Assembly: GCA_964017045.1 (NCBI GenBank) | Contig: OZ024802.1 | Location: forward strand, 9,002,435-9,066,434 | Reading direction: 5' to 3' | DNA: 64,000 nt | Source of the DNA: Omphiscola glabra | Taxonomy: Eukaryota > Mollusca > Gastropoda > Lymnaeidae | Part shown: positions 57,933 to 64,000 of the stretch, in pieces | Numbering within the stretch: position 1 is the stretch's first letter | Layout of the letters: each line of letters begins with the position of its first letter | Notes under the pieces: generated by a model | Told to the model about the DNA's origin: nothing | The model's database searches: none | What the model saw: the letters and a program-made list of their open reading frames with translations, nothing else | Program-made: the position numbers and the translations under genes

Positions 57933-59626
57933 CTCGGCAAACTGCGGCTCTGAATCAGTGATCGGAAAACTGCGGCTCTGAATCAGTGCTCGGAAAACTG
58001 CGGCTCTGAATCAGTGCTCGGCAAACTGTGGCTCTGAATCAGTGCTCGGCAAACTGCGGCTCTGAATCAGTGCTCGGAAAACTGCGGCTCTGAATCCGTG
58101 CTCGACAAACTGCGGCTCTGAATCCGTGCTCGACAAACTGCGGCTCTGAATCAGTGCTCGGCAACCTGTGGCCCTGAATCAGTGCTCGGCAACCTGTGGC
58201 TCTGAATCAGTGCTCGGAAAACTGCGGCTCTGAATCCGTGCTCGACAAACTGCGGCTCTGAATCCGTGCTCGACAAACTGCGGCTCTGAATCAGTGCTCG
58301 GCAACCTGTGGCTCTGAATCAGTGCTCGGCAACCTGTGGCTCTGAATCCGTGCTCGGCAACCTGTGGCTCTGAATCCGTGCTCGGCAACCTGCGGCTCTG
58401 AATCCGTGCTCGACAAACTGCGGCTCTGAATCCGTGCTCGGAAACCTGCGGCTCTGAATCCGTGCTCGACAACCTGTGGCTCTGAATCCGTGCTCGACAA
58501 ACTGCGGCTCTGAATCCGTGCTCGACAAACTGCGGCTCTGAATCCGTGCTCGACAAACTATGGCTCTGAATCCGTGCTCGACAAACTGCGGCTCTGAATC
58601 AGTGCTCGGCAACCTGCGGCTCTGAATCCGTGCTCGACAAACTGCGGCTCTGAATCAGTGCTCGGCAACCTGTGGCTCTGAATCCGTGCTCGGCAACCTG
58701 TGGCTCTGAATCAGTGCTCGGAAACCTGTGGCTCTGAATCAGTGCTCGGCAACCTGTGGCTCTGAATCCGTGCTCGGCAACCTGTGGCTCTGAATCAGTG
58801 CTCGACAACCTGTGGCTCTGAATCAGTGCTCGTCAACCTGTGGCTCTGAATCAGTGCTCGACAACCTGTGGCTCTGAATCAGTGCTCGGCAACCTGTGGC
58901 TCTGAATCAGTGCTCGGCAACCTGTGGCTCTGAATCAGTGCTCGGCAACCTGCGGCTCTGAATCAGTGCTCAGGAACCTGTGGCTCTGAATCCGTGCTCG
59001 ACAAACTGCGGCTCTGAATCCGTGCTCGACAAACTGCGGCTCTGAATCCGTGCTCGGAAACCTGCGGCTCTGAATCCGTGCTCGGAAACCTGTGGCTCTG
59101 AATCCGTGCTCGGCAACCTGTGGCTCTGAATCCGTGCTCGGCAACCTTTGGCTCTGAATCCGTGCTCGGCAACCTGTGGCTCTGAATCAGTGCTCGGCAA
59201 CCTGTAGCTCTGAATCCGTGCTCGGCAACCTGTGGCTCTGAATCAGTGCTCGGAAACCTGTAGCTCTGAATCGGTGCTCGGCAACCTGCAGCTCTGAATC
59301 CGTGCTCGGCAACCTGTGGCTCTGAATCAGTGCTCGGCAACCTGCAGCTCTGAATCCGTGCTCGGCAACCTGCAGCTCTGAATCCGTGCTCGGCAACCTG
59401 TAGCTCTGAATCCGTGCTCGGCAACATGCAGCTCTGAATCAGTGCTCGGCAACCTGTAGCTCTGAATCCGTGCTCGGCAACCTGTAGCTCTGAATCCGTG
59501 CTCGGCAACCTGTGGCTCTGAATCCGAGCAACCTGTAGCTCTGAATCCGTGCTCGGCAACCTGTGGCTCTGAATCCGTGCTCGGCAACCTCAAGCTCTGA
59601 ATCCGTGCTCGGCAACCTGTGGCTCC
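57933..59626 (+). repeat. 28-bp minisatellite (~60 copies)
   Basis: Copies of CTCGGCAACCTGTGGCTCTG followed by AATCAGTG or AATCCGTG. Sub-blocks alternate CTCGACAAACTGCGG with CTCGGCAACCTGTGG; the right end uses CTGTAGCTC or CTGCAGCTC. Like the 19-bp array, its period puts the same peptide cycle in all three minus frames. Confidence 0.97.
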
Positions 59627-59690
59627 GGAGCTAGCCAGCACAGTCAAGCCAGCAAGTACCAAGCCACGACACCACCTATTCACACTAGTC

Positions 59691-59887
59691 CAGGGGTCTC
59701 CAAACTTTTTTCACGGCGGGCCGGATAACAAACAAACAAAAAAAAAACAAAATGACGAGCGTGGCCCGGATAATGATTACGTACAATAATTTCAAGCCAG
59801 AACGAAATTTCAAGTACCGTCGGCGGGCCGGTTGAACTGGCCTCGCGGGCCGGATCCGGCCCGAGGGCCGTAGTTTGGAGACCCCTG
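59691..59887. mobile_element. hAT (Charlie/OC1-like) MITE
   Basis: The 197-bp element has long inverted ends, CAGGGGTCTCCAAACTTTTT and GTAGTTTGGAGACCCCTG. Palindromic GCGGGCCGGATCCGGCCCG lies next to the right end, as in OposCharlie-type hATs. Flanks CACTAGTC and CACTAGAG match 6/8. It lies 64 bp beyond the end of the 28-bp minisatellite. Confidence 0.8.
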
Positions 59888-59947
59888 CACTAGAGCGTCG
59901 AGTCTCACTGCATCCAAGCAAACATATATCCCTTTACAACAACTACC

Positions 59948-60310
59948 TGGTCTCACTAACGGCCAGGCCACGAAAGACCATAATAGGAGAACTCACTAGT
60001 CTCACTAACGGCCAGGCCACGAAAGACCATAATAGGAGAACTCACTAGTCTCACTAACGGCCAGGTCACGAAAGACCACAATAGGAGATCTCACTAGTCT
60101 CACTAACGGCCAGGTCACGAAAGACCACAATAGGAGAACTCACTAGTCTCACTAACGGCCAGGTCACGAAAGACCACAATAGGAGAACTCACTAGTCTCA
60201 CTAACGGCCAGGTCACGAAAGACCACAATAGGAGAACTCACTAGTCTCACAAACGGCCAGGTCACTAAAGACCACAATAGGAGAACTCACTAGTCTCACC
60301 AATAGCCACG
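59948..60310 (+). repeat. 49-bp minisatellite
   Basis: Seven to eight copies of GGTCACGAAAGACCACAATA followed by GGAGAACTCACTAGTCTCAC, very uniform. Confidence 0.95.
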
Positions 60311-60605
60311 TGACCATTTAAACAGCCATCACTAGGCGGACAGGCAACCAAAACAGACATCACTAGGCCGACAGGCAACCACAACAGACACAGGGCCAAC
60401 GCACTCGTCTGTCTTCACACAAACAGACGTGTGGACAGACGACAGACCAAAATGGGTGACAGTGACAAGGTGACAGCTTGACACCCCGCCCCACACCACA
60501 CACCCCCCCCCCCCCCCAGGAACCATCTAATTTCGTGAAGTGTGGCACCCCCTGGCCTAACCCATCACTCCCATTAACTTTGCTACAGATCAATACAGCT
60601 TACTG
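60311..60605. other. Unique DNA with a C15 run
   Basis: A C15 run lies at 60503-60517 and two ~30-bp CATCACTAGGC.GACAGGCAAC copies at 60328-60378. No gene was seen. Confidence 0.5.
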
Positions 60606-60607
60606 AA

Positions 60608-60845
60608 ACAAACTTGCTAGGTCTTGCATTCTATGCTTCTCTTACACAAACACGCTAGGTCTTACATTCAAGGCGTCTTTTACACAAACTTGCTAGGTCT
60701 AACATCCAAGTCTTCTCTTACACAAACACGCTAGGTCTTACAGTCAAGGCTTCTCTTACACAAACTTGCTAGGTCTTACATCCAAGTCTTCTTTTACACA
60801 AACTCGCTACTTCTTACTTTCAGGATTTCTCTTACAAAAACTAGC
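60608..60845 (+). repeat. ~38-bp minisatellite
   Basis: Six copies of AAACTTGCTAGGTCTTACAT followed by TCAAGGCTTCTCTTACAC. Confidence 0.92.
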
Positions 60846-61059
60846 ATTATTAATTATCTCCCTCAAGTTAATCAAAGCTATAACATTTGCATAGCTATAT
60901 ACGGATATTAATTATTATTTTTTATTTTAACCAAGCAAGTTTTTAAAAATTAGGTTTTTCTGATAGCCAACTAATTCCATTTATATGCCTATCTTTGTAT
61001 TTCTTTGTGAGCACGAAAATGCATGGCTTTCGAGTACACAACAAGATCTCACAGTCCAA

Positions 61060-61462
61060 ACGAGATCACACCGTTACAACGAGATCACACGGTTCTGGTG
61101 TGATCAAATAGTTATCATGAGATCAGACAGTTGCGACGAGATCGGGGAGTTCTCTGACGAGATCACGCAGTTCTCTGACGAGATCACACAGTTCTCGGAC
61201 GAGATCACGCTGTTATCTGACGAGATCACACAGTTCTCGGACGAGATCACACAGTTATCAGACGAGAGCTATCTGACGACGAAACCACATATTTATCTGA
61301 TGAGATCACACAGTCACGTGGCAAGATCACACAGATCTCCAACGAGATAACACAGTTATCTGACGAGATCACACAGTCATGTGGCAAGATCACACAGATC
61401 TCCAACGAGATAACACGGTTATCTGACGAGATCACGCAGAACTCTCACGAGATCACTCAACT
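61060..61462 (+). repeat. 21-bp minisatellite with longer composite units
   Basis: About 18 copies of GACGAGATCACACAGTTCTC. A ~63-bp block with CACGTGGCAAGATCACACAG and ATCTCCAACGAGATAAC occurs twice (61312 and 61375). Confidence 0.93.
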
Positions 61463-61784
61463 ATCGCCGCCAATGGTTATTACGAAAAGTCCTGTCAAAA
61501 ATCAGACTTTATTAACGCAAGCACGGGAAAGAACTCTGGGTATAAAAGAAATTCAATATTGGTGCCGCGTTTTCGGGGACCAGGGCCTGCCACGCAGCCT
61601 TTGGTGGGAGACGAAAATAGAACACAGGGGTCAAGGTCACTTTGGTGACGTGACAGGGGTGACCACTAAAGGTAGGAGAACTTGGTAAGATCAGTTTATC
61701 AAATAAGAGGTTTCCGTACGGACATGAGGATATATATATAAAACGTGGGATGGGTGAAAATATTTGGTTGATGGCTCAAGGAAA
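61463..61784. other. Unique DNA, no gene seen
   Basis: A 71-codon plus frame at 61473-61688 is not recognisable. Confidence 0.4.
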
Positions 61785-61945
61785 AAGCACAAGTAGATGG
61801 TACAAGTAGATGGTACAAGTAGATGGTACAAGTAGATGGTACAAGTAGATGGTACAAGTAGATGGTACAAGTAGAAGATGCAAGTAGATGATACAAAAAT
61901 GTGGAGGTAAAAGGCACAAGTAGATGTTATAAGTAGATGTTATAA
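61785..61945 (+). repeat. 13-bp GTAGATGGTACAA repeat
   Basis: About ten copies, degenerating to the right. Confidence 0.93.
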
Positions 61946-62415
61946 ACTAAACAAGAGGGTCGGAGGAATTGGGGTGGGGGTGTGAATAAGCCCCAGGTGT
62001 CACTCTTTTTGAAGAGGAGGGTCCACTTTATATATAGCTCATGTTTGATGAGTGTTATGGTGTTTTCTAGTTCCGGGTTTCGTGATTGACGTGTGTCACA
62101 ATCATGGCCCGCCCAGGCCACCACAACGCCATGTACACCACTGGGTCAAGCCTGGTGCTGAAAACATAGGTACCCGTAGTTTTGTGAAAGTACATGTATC
62201 CAACAGATGTGTACAAGTATCATACTATTTATACTACTGAGACAGGATCAGATAGAAAGTATGAACACGGGAAAAATATAACAACATGGACAATATTAAA
62301 CCATTGGTGTACGTGTATATGGGATAGCGACGTACTTAATATCTATGACGTGACTCTTGTACATGGGATAAGGACGTACATAAACTATGACCTGACTTAT
62401 GTATATGAAACCGTA
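61946..62415. other. Unique DNA, no gene seen
   Basis: Two GTACATGGGATA-type ~45-bp near-duplicates lie at 62310-62400. No gene was recognised. Confidence 0.4.
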
Positions 62416-62705
62416 TCCGGAAATTTGATCGAAAGAAATTTCGTCGACAGAAAATTGATCGACGGAAATTTGATCGAACGGAAATTTAGTCGAATCTTTT
62501 TTTCAGTTCACACGTTAAAATTTTCGTCAAATTTCTTTTTGAACGCACTATGCTATACAGTAAAAACAAAATAATGCGTTCAAAAAGAAATTTGATGCAC
62601 AATTTTAACTTGTAAACTAAAAAAAGATTCGCCCAAATTTCCGTTCGATCAAATTTCCGTCGATCAATTTTCTGTCGACGAAATTTCTTTCGATCAAATT
62701 TCCGG
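62416..62705. mobile_element. Foldback MITE with ~135-bp inverted arms
   Basis: The left arm (62417 to ~62550) starts CCGGAAATTTGATCGAAAG, and the right arm (~62572-62705) is its reverse complement with few differences. About 20 bp separate the arms. Each arm has an internal pattern of GAAATTTGATCGA and GTCGACAGAAA sub-repeats. TA on both sides (62414-62415, 62706-62707) may be the target duplication. It has no coding capacity. A single-stranded copy would fold into a long hairpin. Confidence 0.75.
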
Positions 62706-62954
62706 TAACCATATGAAACAAGTAGAGCTAATGTCGTGGAGTTAGTGGTGACGATGTTGGGCGTTGCATTTATTGCCGGCCATGAAAGAACACCCCTTAG
62801 GAGCTTCCACAAAAACGGCTGAAGAGGAAAATAGACATCACGTTCTGCTGACCTTCAGAGTATTGGTCAGTAGGGTTTCTGTCCCATGGCTAGGTCAGTA
62901 TTACTCCTGCTTGGTCAGCGGACAAACTTTGACAGGTTGTATTAGTAGAAACTA

Positions 62955-63600
62955 GTGGGGGCAGATAGGGTGGGCTGGTGGTGGGCAGATAGGGTGGGCT
63001 GGTGGTGGGCAGATAGGGTGGGCTGGTGGTGGGCAGATAGGGTGGGCTGGTGATGGGCAGATTGGGTGGGCTGGTGATGGGCAGATAGGGTGGGCTGGTG
63101 GTGGACAGATAGGGTGGGCTAGTGGTGGACAGATAGGGTGGGCTGTGGTGGACAGATAGGGTGGGCTGGTGGTGGAGAGATAGGGTGGGCTGATGGTGGG
63201 CAGATAGGGTGGGCTGGTGGTGGGCAGATAGGGTGGGCTGGTGGTGGGCAGATAGTGTTGGCTGGTGGTGGACAGATAGGGTGGGCTAGTGGTGGACAGA
63301 TAGGGTGGGCTGTGGTGGACAGTTAGGGTGGGCTGGTGGTGGACAGATAGGGTGGGCTGGTAGTGAACAGATAGGTGGGCTGGTGGTGGACAGATAGGGT
63401 GGGCTGGTGGTGGACAGATAGGGTGGGCTGGTGGTGGACATATAGGGTGGGATGGTGGTGGACAGATAGGGTGGGCTGGTGGTGGACAGATAGGGTGGGC
63501 TGGTGGTGGACAGATAGGGGGGGCTGGTGGTGGACAGATAGGGTGGGCTGGTGGTGGGCAGATAGGGTGGGCTGGTGGTGGACAGATAGGGGGAGCTGGT
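62955..63600 (+). repeat. 24-bp minisatellite
   Basis: About 27 copies of GGGCTGGTGGTGGACAGATA followed by GGGT. A block of ~165 bp (63090-63165) is echoed near 63270-63330. The plus frame GWWWTDRV and its reverse are read-through. Confidence 0.96.
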
Positions 63601-63659
63601 GTTGTTTACATTGGGAATTCATATATGTTGCTTAGACATGTCAAATGGAAAATATTGCT

Positions 63660-63895
63660 TAGGAGAGGTCAGTAGACTGGTCAGTAGAAAAATATTGCCT
63701 AGACTGGTCAGTATAAGAATATTGGTTATGCTGGTCAGTGGACTGATCATTAGAGGAATATTGCCTATGCTGGTCAGTAGACTGGTCAGTAGAACAATAT
63801 TGCCTATGCTGGTCGTAAACTGGTCAGTACAATGGTCAGTAGACTGGTCAGTACAATGGTTAGTAGACTGGGCAGTACAATGGTCAGTAGAATAA
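63660..63895 (+). repeat. Degenerate CTGGTCAGTAGA repeat
   Basis: About 12 irregular ~20-bp units with AGACTGGTCAGTA and AATATTGCCTATG. Confidence 0.8.
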
Positions 63896-64000
63896 TATTC
63901 ATGTAACTACTTAGTACACAACTGAATACTAAATGATATTCTATCCAGGAGTCGTTAGTATAGCACTAACTATACCAATGGAATCGTAGGAAAACTTGCC

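Noticed and set aside
58179..59683. Many STDSEPQ/EHGFRA frames of 69-198 codons
   Set aside because: 28-bp minisatellite in all three minus frames.

Overview
This is eukaryotic nuclear DNA from an animal, most likely a mollusc and perhaps a freshwater (pulmonate) gastropod. The evidence is one recognisable metabotropic neurotransmitter-receptor exon with a canonical splice donor, many non-autonomous hAT transposons (three of them close to the SPIN family), a tRNA-derived SINE, a probable solo LTR, and an extreme load of tandem repeats. There is no prokaryotic gene organisation, rRNA, CRISPR array or intact tRNA gene. The taxon call is an inference: SPIN-type elements are known from tetrapods, a triatomine bug and a pond snail, and I see nothing diagnostic at species level.

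The only protein-coding feature I can defend is on the minus strand at 35866-37017. It is the 5' coding exon of a GABA-B receptor subunit 2-like class C GPCR, ending at a GTGAGT donor. Its last ~55 residues are the start of the venus-flytrap ligand-binding domain. They follow a long Ser/Thr/Pro/Asp-rich linker and a hydrophobic segment that could be a signal peptide or signal anchor. Because the gene runs toward lower coordinates, everything from 35865 down to 1 is probably a very large first intron; I could not find exon 2. The DNA above 37017 is the 5' flank and upstream intergenic DNA, with three CRE-like motifs close to the ATG.

The rest is repeats. By hand tally about 60 distinct tandem arrays cover roughly 40-45% of the window. 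The largest are a ~4.9 kb (GTT/GTA) array at 15497-20398, which is almost free of C on the plus strand and carries a 672-bp higher-order duplication; a 28-bp array at 57933-59626; a 51-bp array at 29305-30755; a 42-bp array at 9364-10545; 23-bp and 19-bp arrays of ~1.07 kb each; and a 31-bp array at 2813-3830. Nearly all the long open reading frames in the window are these arrays read as protein and are not genes.

Between the arrays lie transposon relics. There are three SPIN-like hAT MITEs (25043, 38608, 41505), further hAT MITEs at 22383, 22791, 29041, 42637, 43187, 48445 and 59691, several with 8-bp target-site duplications, and a foldback element with ~135-bp arms at 62416-62705. A SINE and a solo LTR each sit inside a minisatellite with the target duplicated on both sides, so those two arrays are older than the insertions. 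Two further dispersed repeat families (7871/27807/45481 and 6916/12397) are visible by self-comparison. I found no convincing new multi-gene system; the novelty here is in repeat architecture, transposon history and the unusual receptor N-terminus.
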